Origin: SAR86 cluster bacterium
Lineage (GTDB): Bacteria > Pseudomonadota > Gammaproteobacteria > Pseudomonadales > Pseudohongiellaceae
Direction of reading: 5' to 3'
Length of the DNA stretch: 59,374 nucleotides
Assembly (NCBI GenBank): GCA_002402175.1
Contig: NVVJ01000009.1
Span: 4,901-64,274 of the forward strand
Every line of letters starts with the position of its first letter. Position 1 is the first letter of the stretch. Positions 52,461-59,374 of this stretch are shown here, one piece after another. The notes beneath the pieces were generated by a model that did no database searches, had not been told where the DNA came from, and saw nothing but the letters and a program-made list of their open reading frames with translations. A program made the translations under genes and the position numbers.

Positions 52461-53741
52461 CACCAGGCGTTTCTTGCCTAGCCGAACGATCAGTTTCTTT
52501 TTTCCTTCAAAATAGGGTTTCCAGAGCTTTATAGAAACCGGTACGGTTACATTCAGTACAAATGCGGTAGCCATCAAGGTATAAAATGCTTCCGTGGTAA
52601 TGATAGAGTTTTGCACATAGCCGATATCTATTACTACAAAAGCCAGTTCAGCTCTGCCCAGCATTCCAAATCCAATAAGAATACTTTCATGCCAGGCGTA
52701 GTTGCCCGTGGTTTTTGCTGCAATCGCGGCGGAAGTCACCTGAGCTAATAGTATGCCTACAGTTAATGTGATTATTTCAGGAATGACAGATATCAGAATA
52801 CTCTGGTCGAAAATTATTTTAGTGCCCAGCTCCACAAAGAACACCGGTCCAATCCAGGAAAAAGCAACGTTATCGACGATCTTCTTGGTTTGCTTGTAGT
52901 GGTCAATTTCGGGTTTTTCAAAAAGGTGAAAATATTCCTGTTTAATTATTAGCCCGGCCATGTAAGCACCAACCGCAGGATGGAATCCAAACTCGTAGGA
53001 AATAAGACTAATGACTAGTGCAACAAGAAGTACCGCTAGCGTAGCCTGTTCACCTTTGCTGAAACCAATAAAGTGCTTTATACCGAAATTTCTAAGAACA
53101 GGAATTTTGTTGTACAGACGCATTTTGCTGCTATGGGGAAATACGAATAATTCCAAAATGGTTATGACCAGAAAAAATGCGACCGCCTTGCCAAGAACAA
53201 TCAAAATACCTAAAGCGGTAAGTTCTGCTTCTCCAGTGGCCAGAGGCACCAAAATAGCGACCGCTGCCAGCGAGGCTATGTCATCGAGAATCGCTGAAGT
53301 CATGATGCCGGTGGCAGCTGCTGTATGCTGAAGTTTTTCTCCTTTCAGGGAAACCATAGTCAGTGATACGGCGGTAGCTGTCATGGCCAGTCCGCACATT
53401 ATTGAAAGTTTTGGGTCATTCCAGAAATACATTGTTACATAGTAGGCAACAGCAAAAGGCGCTAAAGCGCCAAATAACGCAATGCCCCAGCTACGTTTAA
53501 TACCTTGAATGAAATGATTGGTGTCTTCTTCAAAACCCAGAGCAAACATAATAAGGATTATGCCTATCTCGGAGAAGCCGCGAATAAATTCGGTGCTCTC
53601 TTGCGGGAGCACACCGATGTTTACCATGAGCGAACCAAATGCCAGAAAATATAACACTGGAGTGAGCTTGGTTTTCTCTGCCATGAAATAAGACAGGAAT
53701 ACACCTGACCAGATAATAGCCAGAAAAAACATATCGTGCAT
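52446..53741 (-). CDS. Cation:proton antiporter, CPA2 family
   Basis: Inner-membrane Na+(K+)/H+ antiporter of 431 residues with about twelve hydrophobic segments. CPA2-like features are the early LTPVLYFLAFGSLMVN, the helix-breaking TATAVSLTMVSL and SAILDDIASLAAVAILV (the DD pair), and a late GMLGRAELAFVVIDIG motif. No KTN/TrkA-N regulatory domain is attached, unlike KefB/KefC. It is convergent with phoB. Ion specificity is not predictable. Confidence 0.9.
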   Translation of the reverse strand: MHDMFFLAIIWSGVFLSYFMAEKTKLTPVLYFLAFGSLMVNIGVLPQESTEFIRGFSEIGIILIMFALGFEEDTNHFIQGIKRSWGIALFGALAPFAVAYYVTMYFWNDPKLSIMCGLAMTATAVSLTMVSLKGEKLQHTAAATGIMTSAILDDIASLAAVAILVPLATGEAELTALGILIVLGKAVAFFLVITILELFVFPHSSKMRLYNKIPVLRNFGIKHFIGFSKGEQATLAVLLVALVISLISYEFGFHPAVGAYMAGLIIKQEYFHLFEKPEIDHYKQTKKIVDNVAFSWIGPVFFVELGTKIIFDQSILISVIPEIITLTVGILLAQVTSAAIAAKTTGNYAWHESILIGFGMLGRAELAFVVIDIGYVQNSIITTEAFYTLMATAFVLNVTVPVSIKLWKPYFEGKKKLIVRLGKKRLVLSKD

Positions 53742-53751
53742 GATTCAACCT

Positions 53752-54030
53752 TCAGTCGGATGTGCGTTGTTCTATTTCAATTTCTTTCAGCTCGCGCTGA
53801 TACACATCATAGGGTTTTTGATATTGAGACTTACACATTTGCTGCTGCGGGATTGGTATTTCCTCACACGCCTGTAATCGATTCTCTTGAATCATTTTGT
53901 ATAACTGTTGATTACTGCAGCTTGTTAGCAACATACAGAAAAGAAGAATAACTCCTCGATTCCTTGTGTACTTAATCAAATGACCATAACAGGTTTTCAA
54001 ACAAAATTTGTTGGCAAGAAGGGAAGTCAT
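53752..54030 (-). CDS. Small lipoprotein of unknown function
   Basis: A 92-residue protein with a late lipobox (LLFCMLLTSCS, Cys near residue 38) after a positively charged segment (KYTRNRG). The mature part is short and charged (NQQLYKMIQENRLQACEE, then QQQMCKSQYQKPYDVYQREL) with two further cysteines that might form a disulfide. The ATG overlaps the stop of the upstream XRE regulator (ATGA), indicating translational coupling. A start closer to the hydrophobic core is possible. No family recognised. Confidence 0.7.
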   Translation of the reverse strand: MTSLLANKFCLKTCYGHLIKYTRNRGVILLFCMLLTSCSNQQLYKMIQENRLQACEEIPIPQQQMCKSQYQKPYDVYQRELKEIEIEQRTSD

Positions 54031-54248
54031 TGCGTTAGATCAACATTCGATTTGTATTCCAGTAAATCACCCGGTTGGCACTCGAGGAACTCGCAGATTT
54101 TATCTAATGTACTGAATCGAATGCCGCGAACTCTCCCGGTTCTTAGTAAGGAAATATTTTGCTCAGTGATGCCTACATATTCTGCCAGTTCTCTAGAGCG
54201 TTTTTTGCGCTTGGCTAGCATTGCATCCAAATTAACCAGAATGCTCAT
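54027..54248 (-). CDS. XRE/Cro-family helix-turn-helix regulator (YozG-like)
   Basis: A 73-residue DNA-binding protein. The HTH covers about residues 17-50: SRELAEYVGITEQNISLLRTGR, then FSTLDKICEFLECQPGDLLEY, the minimal HTH_26 layout. It is typically paired with a DUF2975 membrane protein, as here (3 bp upstream). A 17-bp inverted repeat before the operon is a likely operator. Target genes beyond the operon are unknown. Confidence 0.92.
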   Translation of the reverse strand: MSILVNLDAMLAKRKKRSRELAEYVGITEQNISLLRTGRVRGIRFSTLDKICEFLECQPGDLLEYKSNVDLTQ

Positions 54249-54251
54249 GGT

Positions 54252-54788
54252 TTAGACGATCTCCGCATTTTCTTTTGATAGTTGATGGGCCTCTCTTAGC
54301 ACCCAGGCAATGATTAGAAATATAACACCTATAAACAAAGTTGTTAGATCACCACTTTCTATAGTCACGGAGATACTGCGTTCACCCTCAGGGTAGTTCA
54401 TGGTCAACGCGGCGCTGCTCAAGGCGCCGGCAACTGGCTTTGCCAGCACACTAAATACCAGCATAAAGGCAAAGCCATGCAGGCGTTGAGCAATCTCCTC
54501 ATGGAAGAATGCCCTGACTGCAAATAAACCGAATAATCTTCGCAAATGCCAGGCCCCGCGCATCAGCAAAGCGATTGGAATCAAGCCAGGCACAAGCGCC
54601 AGCAGCCTGTTGGAAAGCCCAATATATTGAGTCTGTATTGGAATTGATTCCTGCAACAGGCTGAGAAATGTTTCTGAATCAAGCAGTAGCCAGCAATAAA
54701 ATGTGAAAGCTGGCAGAGCAATCAGTGCAATTCCACATAAGAATTTCATTATCACACTAACCTTTTGAATTTTAACAATATTATTCAT
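54252..54788 (-). CDS. DUF2975 family membrane protein
   Basis: A 178-residue integral membrane protein with four hydrophobic segments (about 12-32, 60-80, 105-127 and 149-168). The DUF2975 pattern LRRLFGLFAVRAFFHEEIAQRLHGFAFML and the C-terminal FLIIAWVLREAHQLSKENAEIV are present. In many genomes this family is followed directly by a small XRE regulator, the arrangement seen here, and the pair is thought to act as a membrane-linked sensing/regulatory unit. The function is not known. Confidence 0.92.
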   Translation of the reverse strand: MNNIVKIQKVSVIMKFLCGIALIALPAFTFYCWLLLDSETFLSLLQESIPIQTQYIGLSNRLLALVPGLIPIALLMRGAWHLRRLFGLFAVRAFFHEEIAQRLHGFAFMLVFSVLAKPVAGALSSAALTMNYPEGERSISVTIESGDLTTLFIGVIFLIIAWVLREAHQLSKENAEIV

Positions 54789-54833
54789 ATTTCACCGAGT
54801 TGTTAAGGCTGCTAATGAGCATAGTTTAATTGG

Positions 54834-54879
54834 AAATTTACTGTAAAACAATAATAATATACTGTTTTACAGTAAATTT
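54834..54879. promoter_or_regulatory. 17-bp perfect inverted repeat, probable operator of the DUF2975-XRE operon
   Basis: Arms AAATTTACTGTAAAACA (54834-54850) and TGTTTTACAGTAAATTT (54863-54879) are perfectly complementary with a 12-nt A/T spacer. Each arm contains its own small palindrome (TTTACTGTAAA and TTTACAGTAAA), with centres 29 bp apart. It lies 46 bp before the operon's first ATG, in promoter position. A dimeric repressor could occupy both half-sites. The rest of the gap up to 55199 is the leader of the following TonB receptor and shows nothing else. Confidence 0.7.
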
Positions 54880-55199
54880 ATGAGCAAAACACTAACCTCC
54901 GTCAAATCTGCTTCGATACCGCCTATAAATGAAAACTGCGCGTATTTCATCGCAAACAATGGAGAAAGTAGTAATTGATTTGTTTAACAGGACAAATTAG
55001 GGACAAAAAGACCACTAATCCCTTGTTTTTGCCCAATTAATTGCAATTGTGACTATTTGTTTCAGAACAAGGAGTGTAGAATCCGCGCCACGTAGTTCAG
55101 TAGTAGCAGATGTTGAACTGCAAAATTCAAAAATAAGAAATCTGGGCACAAGATCTTGTAGGTTTTGGTCTGGATTTTCACTTATAAGGGGGAACTTAA

Positions 55200-57995
55200 A
55201 TGTTCAAACTAAACAAGAAGGCTTCTGCCTGGTCTATGGCTTTTGCAGCTATGGCCACAGCAGGTGCACTAGGCACGGCTCCCACCGTGTCAGCGCAAGA
55301 CGGCTTAATAGAAGAAGTAGTGGTAACGGGTTCGCGTATTCGACGTAGCGACGCCAGCAGTATTAGCCCTATTTCAGTGTTAACTGAAGCAGATATGCTT
55401 GCTGCAGGTAACCTGACTCTGGAGAATTTTCTCCAGGACATGCCATCTGTAAACGGCGGTGATTTCGGTGCCGGCGTTAACAACGGTAATCCGGGTCTGG
55501 CTACTGTTTCATTACGTGGTCTTGGTCCTAACAGAACTCTGGTACTAGTTGACGGTAAGCGTCCAGCTGCTGCAGCTACCGGTGGTTTTGTCGACCTGAA
55601 CATGATTCCAACAGCTATTGTTGAGCGTATAGAAATACTACGCGACGGCGCATCAACTGTTTACGGTTCTGATGCGATTGCCGGCGTTGTTAACATCATC
55701 ACCAAGAAGAACTTCGAAGGTGTAGATATTGACTACGGTTATGACATAACTGGCGAAGACGATGGCGCACAGCACAACTTTGCGATTACTTTCGGTTCAA
55801 CGTTTGATCGTGGTAATTTCGTTATGAGTGCGCAAATGACTAAGCGTGATGATATTGGACAGGGCGACCGTTCATTCTCCGCATGTCCTTTGTTTGAACA
55901 GGGCTCTTCGATAATCTGTGGTGGTAGTCCAACTACAACTCCTGCACGATATGCGCCTCAAATAGACGCTGTTGGCGCACAAGTATTAGACGGCGGTGTA
56001 TCTCGCGCGTTTGATCCAGCTGCTGATGCATTTAACTATGCAGCAGTGAGCTATCTGCAAACTCCTCAGGACATATTCAGTGCCTATGCGGCAACTAACT
56101 ATGAACTGTTTGACTCCAGCCCTTTTGGCGCAGTTACAGCGAGTTTGGATCTTAACTACAGCAACCGTGAGTCTGATCAGTTGCTAGCTCCAATTGGTAC
56201 GTTCTGGGCACCATTGGTTCCTTCAACTCACCCCAATAATCCTTTTGGTGATGCACTTTGTGCCACTAACTCACAGTGTACAACTCCTCAGTCCGTGTCT
56301 GTTTCACGTCGACTCACAGAGTCTGGTGGACGTCGCTTTACTCAGGACGTGAACACCTGGCGTATAGGCCTAGGCCTTGATGGTCAACTGGATAACGGTT
56401 GGGCATGGGATGTGTCTTACAACCTCGCCAAGTGGGAAGATGGTCGTCGTAACTTTGGTCGTGCGGTTCGCCCTGCAATCGAAGAGATGCTTGATCCAGC
56501 TTTGTGCGCCGCCAGTACAACTGGTTGCCCAGGCATATGGAACCCGTTCATCGTCGACAGCATGACAGCAGAGCAGGATCGGTTTGGTTTTACTGCGGTA
56601 AACACCAAGAATGATTCAACCTTGAATATCTTCCAGGCTAACTTGACTGGCAATATGGCGTTTGAATTACCAGGCGGCAACATCGGCTGGGCAATCGGTT
56701 ATGAAAACCGTCGTGAGTCCGCTTCGTCTAATCCAGACGGCGGTGCGTCAATTGGAGCGATTATTTATACTCCAGGTGAAACCACTGCGGGCAACTACGA
56801 AGTAGACGAGTTCTACGGAGAGCTTGTATTACCAATTCTTTCCGGCGTTCCTATGGCTGAAGTTCTAACTGTTGAAGCCTCAGCTCGTTACACTGACGTA
56901 GACTTCCTTTCCCACTCAGACACTGTATTTAAAGTGGCTGTAGAGTGGGCGCCGATAGCGGATGTTCGCTTCCGTGCTACTTTCGCTGAAGGTTTTCGCG
57001 CTCCGAATATAGGCGAGTTATTCCTAGGTCAGCAGCAATCTGCAGAAACTTACACCGACCCATGTCGCCAATACGGCGCAGCGGGCGCGAATGCAACTGT
57101 TGTAGCTAACTGTCAGGCTGACGGACTTGCACCAGATTTTAACCTGGCAACTTTTCAGGCAACTACCCTTCAAGGTGGTAACCCGAACCTAGAGCCAGAA
57201 ACTTCTGAGTCCACAACTTTTGGTGTTGTTATTCAGCCTTCTGCAATTGAGAATCTGACTATATCAGTCGATTACTACGACATCGAAATTACTGACGCGG
57301 TTGGTTCTGCACCAACTTCTGAAGTAATTAGTGCTTGTTACGCAAGCCCGGGCTTTAGTGATCCTTTGTGTGCCTTGATCGTTGGGCCAGCATTTCCTGG
57401 TGTTGACGAAACTCCAAGCACTACGGCTCCACTTCGTCGTAATGCCAATCAGCAGTTGTCCGGTATTATTCAATCTCAGGCTAACCTGGCCAGCTATAAC
57501 ACTAGTGGTATAGATTTTCAGGTTGACTACGGATTTGACGTAGCATTGGGTACAGTTTCTCTACGAGCTACTGGTACTTACCTGAAAGAATACGACTACC
57601 TGCCATTTGCTGGCGGTAATGTTGTTGAGCTTGCTAGCTATTTCGGTGGCGATCCTGCTTATGGTAACCCGGCTGCATTCTCAGAATGGCAGACAAACTA
57701 CAGTGCTACTCTTAACGGGGACAACTGGGGTGTGAATATCGGAGCCAAGTACATGAGCGAAGTCGAAGACATCGCTGCTTCACCAGCTAATTTGGTTAAC
57801 AAAGCTGATGACATGCTTTACTGGGATCTGCAAGGCTACTACGACTGGAATGACATTACGTTTACCGCTGGTGTACGTAACCTGACAGACGAAGAGCCTC
57901 CTTATGTTACAGCTTACGACGACATGAACACGTTGCAGTTTAGCTATGACACATTAGGTCGTTACTTCTACACACGTGTTCAGTTTAATTTCTAG
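55200..57995 (+). CDS. TonB-dependent receptor, large
   Basis: A 931-residue outer-membrane receptor. The signal peptide ends at TVSAQ (residue 32) and the TonB box EEVVVTGSRIRR follows. The plug has LENFLQDMPSVNGGDFGAG, SLRGLGPNRTLVLVDGKR, NMIPTAIVERIEILRDGASTVYGSDAIAGVVNIITKK. The barrel domain contains FAEGFRAPNIGELFLGQ, NPNLEPETSESTTFG and ends RYFYTRVQFNF. Four cysteine-rich loop segments are present. GGGGGAAC precedes the ATG. It has no adjacent transporter genes; the ligand is unknown. A terminator follows. Confidence 0.94.
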   Translation: MFKLNKKASAWSMAFAAMATAGALGTAPTVSAQDGLIEEVVVTGSRIRRSDASSISPISVLTEADMLAAGNLTLENFLQDMPSVNGGDFGAGVNNGNPGLATVSLRGLGPNRTLVLVDGKRPAAAATGGFVDLNMIPTAIVERIEILRDGASTVYGSDAIAGVVNIITKKNFEGVDIDYGYDITGEDDGAQHNFAITFGSTFDRGNFVMSAQMTKRDDIGQGDRSFSACPLFEQGSSIICGGSPTTTPARYAPQIDAVGAQVLDGGVSRAFDPAADAFNYAAVSYLQTPQDIFSAYAATNYELFDSSPFGAVTASLDLNYSNRESDQLLAPIGTFWAPLVPSTHPNNPFGDALCATNSQCTTPQSVSVSRRLTESGGRRFTQDVNTWRIGLGLDGQLDNGWAWDVSYNLAKWEDGRRNFGRAVRPAIEEMLDPALCAASTTGCPGIWNPFIVDSMTAEQDRFGFTAVNTKNDSTLNIFQANLTGNMAFELPGGNIGWAIGYENRRESASSNPDGGASIGAIIYTPGETTAGNYEVDEFYGELVLPILSGVPMAEVLTVEASARYTDVDFLSHSDTVFKVAVEWAPIADVRFRATFAEGFRAPNIGELFLGQQQSAETYTDPCRQYGAAGANATVVANCQADGLAPDFNLATFQATTLQGGNPNLEPETSESTTFGVVIQPSAIENLTISVDYYDIEITDAVGSAPTSEVISACYASPGFSDPLCALIVGPAFPGVDETPSTTAPLRRNANQQLSGIIQSQANLASYNTSGIDFQVDYGFDVALGTVSLRATGTYLKEYDYLPFAGGNVVELASYFGGDPAYGNPAAFSEWQTNYSATLNGDNWGVNIGAKYMSEVEDIAASPANLVNKADDMLYWDLQGYYDWNDITFTAGVRNLTDEEPPYVTAYDDMNTLQFSYDTLGRYFYTRVQFNF

Positions 57996-58015
57996 TAATT
58001 AAACTGGTGTGATAT

Positions 58016-58050
58016 AAAAACCTCCAGGAGTAATCCTGGGGGTTTTTTTT
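58016..58050 (+). terminator. Rho-independent terminator after the TonB receptor
   Basis: Stem ACCTCCAGGA/TCCTGGGGGT with a GTAA loop is followed by T8. It begins about 20 bp after the receptor stop codon. Confidence 0.92.
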
Positions 58051-58069
58051 ATTTTAAGGAGAGTACGTT

Positions 58070-58642
58070 ATGAAAGCCTTTTTTATTCTTTGTGGAGTTA
58101 GCCTGCTATCAACTTCTGTCTTCGCGCAAATCAGTGCTCTTGGTGAATGCCGAAACATCAGTAACGTCAATGCACGCGTGGCCTGCTATGACGCGATGGT
58201 TGATTCTCAACAGCCCGGGGATAGTAGTCAAACTACGCCTGTAATCACTTCTGTGCCGGCACTGGTTCAGGAAATTCCTGCTACAGGAATATCACCATCG
58301 TCAGCTAGCTCAGGTACTACTAGAGTCAGGCCGGAAGTGAGTCCAGAAACACGAGTTCGGTTGTTCGGCGCAACTGAAGAGGTTACGCGGGAATTCATTG
58401 AGGAAGACATTGGTGTGATTCAGCTGGATTATATCGAAGCGGTGGTGGAGGATGTCTCTAGTGCTGCATACAATCGATTGATAGTACGACTGGACAATGG
58501 CCATACCTGGCAGCAGACTGATTCCAGAAGTTTACGAATTCGCGAGGGTGACCAGATTATTGTTCGAAGCGGCCGCATGGGTGCATTTTTTCTGGAGAAG
58601 GCCAGCGGCAGTAGATCGATTCGTGTGAAGCGGGTTCTATAA
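58070..58642 (+). CDS. Secreted protein of unknown function
   Basis: A 190-residue exported protein with a signal peptide (LCGVSLLSTSVFAQ). The N-terminal mature part has two cysteines in CRNISNVNARVACYDAM, a pattern shared by several periplasmic proteins. A Ser/Pro-rich linker (about 50-95) leads to a C-terminal beta-rich domain (IEAVVEDVSSAAYNRLIVRL, NGHTWQQTD, GDQIIVRSGRMGAFFLE and SIRVKRV), which I have seen in uncharacterised proteobacterial proteins but cannot name. AAGGAG is close upstream. It is convergent with the TPR gene with a 6-bp overlap at the stop codons. Confidence 0.85.
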   Translation: MKAFFILCGVSLLSTSVFAQISALGECRNISNVNARVACYDAMVDSQQPGDSSQTTPVITSVPALVQEIPATGISPSSASSGTTRVRPEVSPETRVRLFGATEEVTREFIEEDIGVIQLDYIEAVVEDVSSAAYNRLIVRLDNGHTWQQTDSRSLRIREGDQIIVRSGRMGAFFLEKASGSRSIRVKRVL

Positions 58643-59374
58643 GCGTTGCGAGTTTGTTCGAAGTAGTTTCAGTTTGCCATCGTAAGCCTGTGCCAGGTTC
58701 TGCTGTTGGGCAGTATCTCTGGCTTTAACAAAACTGGCATCGGCAGCGCTTTGGTCGGCAAGTTGCAATTGGCTTAAGCCTTCAAGAAAATAAAACTGAT
58801 GCTCATCATTCTTCATACGAATTGCGGTTTTTAACTGCTGCAATGCCAACTCGTAGTCGCTTTCATAATAGGCTGATTTTGCCAAAAAGTAGTGATAATA
58901 AGGGTTACGTTGTTGGTATCGATCAACGCGTTTTTGATATTGTTCCGCGAGATCAAATTGACCAGTATGCTCATAGACATTGGCAAGATTACCTAGCGCC
59001 GATTTACTATTAGGTTTGTTTATCAGGGCTTGCTGGTATGCCTGAATAGCAAATTCATATTGATCATGGCGTGAGTAAAATACGCCGAGGTTGATCCACA
59101 GCTCTGCAATACCAGGCTCTAAATTAATGCCCTGCTTTAAATTTGTAAATGCCTTGCGATAGTCACCATTAGTCATTGCTTCCACCGCCAGATTGCTGTG
59201 GTACAGCGCCAATACGTAATTGTCTGACACAGAGCGCGTTGGATAATTTCCATTGTATTCTGCCGTGTTGAAATCGACTACGTGCTCGCGAGTGAAATTG
59301 GGGCCAATTCGTATGCTTTCGACCACCACGTTGATGTGGTTGTTCAGCAGAATGAGTTCGCCATCGGTAGAAAA
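58637..59374 (-). CDS. TPR-repeat protein, N-terminus outside window
   Basis: The frame is open to the end of the window, so at least 245 residues of a longer protein are present. TPR units are visible: AVEAMTNGDYRKAFTNLKQGI, AELWINLGVFYSRHDQYEFAI, SALGNLANVYEHTGQFDLAEQ, YHYFLAKSAYYESDYELALQQ and HQFYFLEGLSQLQLADQ. The part before the repeats (HINVVVESIRIGPNFTREHVVDFN) may belong to a preceding domain such as a transglutaminase-like one, an inference. It ends overlapping the stop of the convergent secreted-protein gene. Confidence 0.85.
   Translation of the reverse strand, partial: FSTDGELILLNNHINVVVESIRIGPNFTREHVVDFNTAEYNGNYPTRSVSDNYVLALYHSNLAVEAMTNGDYRKAFTNLKQGINLEPGIAELWINLGVFYSRHDQYEFAIQAYQQALINKPNSKSALGNLANVYEHTGQFDLAEQYQKRVDRYQQRNPYYHYFLAKSAYYESDYELALQQLKTAIRMKNDEHQFYFLEGLSQLQLADQSAADASFVKARDTAQQQNLAQAYDGKLKLLRTNSQRL

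Noticed and set aside
55049..55348. Open frame of 99 codons across the TonB receptor start
   Set aside because: It overlaps the receptor's signal peptide in another frame and looks like leader sequence without coding features.

Overview
The window looks like a chromosomal segment of a free-living, probably marine, gammaproteobacterium of the oligotrophic OMG/Cellvibrionales-like type. This is an inference from gene order (glyA-nrdR-ribD-ribE-ribBX-ribH-nusB-thiL-pgpA-ribA and xseB-ispA-dxs), an NhaB antiporter, several TonB-dependent receptors, PQQ-dependent dehydrogenases, 2OG-Fe(II) oxygenases and PEP-CTERM proteins. I see no rRNA, tRNA, CRISPR array, prophage or intact insertion sequence.

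Layout. (1) 1-7.6 kb: a compact housekeeping run on the + strand, from the glyA 3' end through nrdR and the riboflavin genes to nusB, thiL, pgpA and a separate true ribA. (2) 7.7-12.1 kb: corrinoid genes. A histidine phosphatase (CobC-like) faces a btuB-cobO-btuF operon whose leader carries a cobalamin riboswitch. (3) 12.3-25.8 kb: accessory region. It holds a TraB/GumN protein, three PEP-CTERM proteins with sigma-54-type promoters, an AraC-family regulator, a PEP mutase/isocitrate lyase-family enzyme, two adjacent 2OG oxygenases, nhaB, an SGNH hydrolase, a PQQ dehydrogenase, three copies of an undescribed ~88-bp intergenic inverted-repeat element, and decayed gene fragments. (4) 25.8-38.9 kb: a DUF2959 lipoprotein, a stand-alone EF-G, a CvfB-S4 fusion followed by a DUF1456 protein, an M1 peptidase lipoprotein, a DsbA-family isomerase, xseB-ispA-dxs, an alpha/beta hydrolase, an unknown membrane protein and a MAPEG protein. 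(5) 39.0-43.9 kb: an acyl-AMP ligase divergent from a tight five-gene operon (MBL hydrolase, SDR, GFA protein, VTT membrane protein, PmtA-like methyltransferase). (6) 43.9-46.8 kb: a lipoprotein PQQ dehydrogenase and a 2OG oxygenase.

(7) 46.9-52.4 kb is the most striking region: a secreted beta-helix-like protein, a large TonB-dependent receptor and phoB. Each is preceded by PhoB-box repeats of 7-bp sites phased at exactly 11 bp (four, nine and two sites). I read this as a phosphate-starvation surface uptake module whose substrate is unknown. (8) 52.4-59.4 kb: a CPA2 antiporter with a triplicated 3' end, a DUF2975/XRE/lipoprotein operon behind a 17-bp inverted repeat, a second large TonB receptor, a small secreted protein and a TPR protein that runs off the window.

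All calls rest on reading the sequence and on recalled family motifs; no database search was run.
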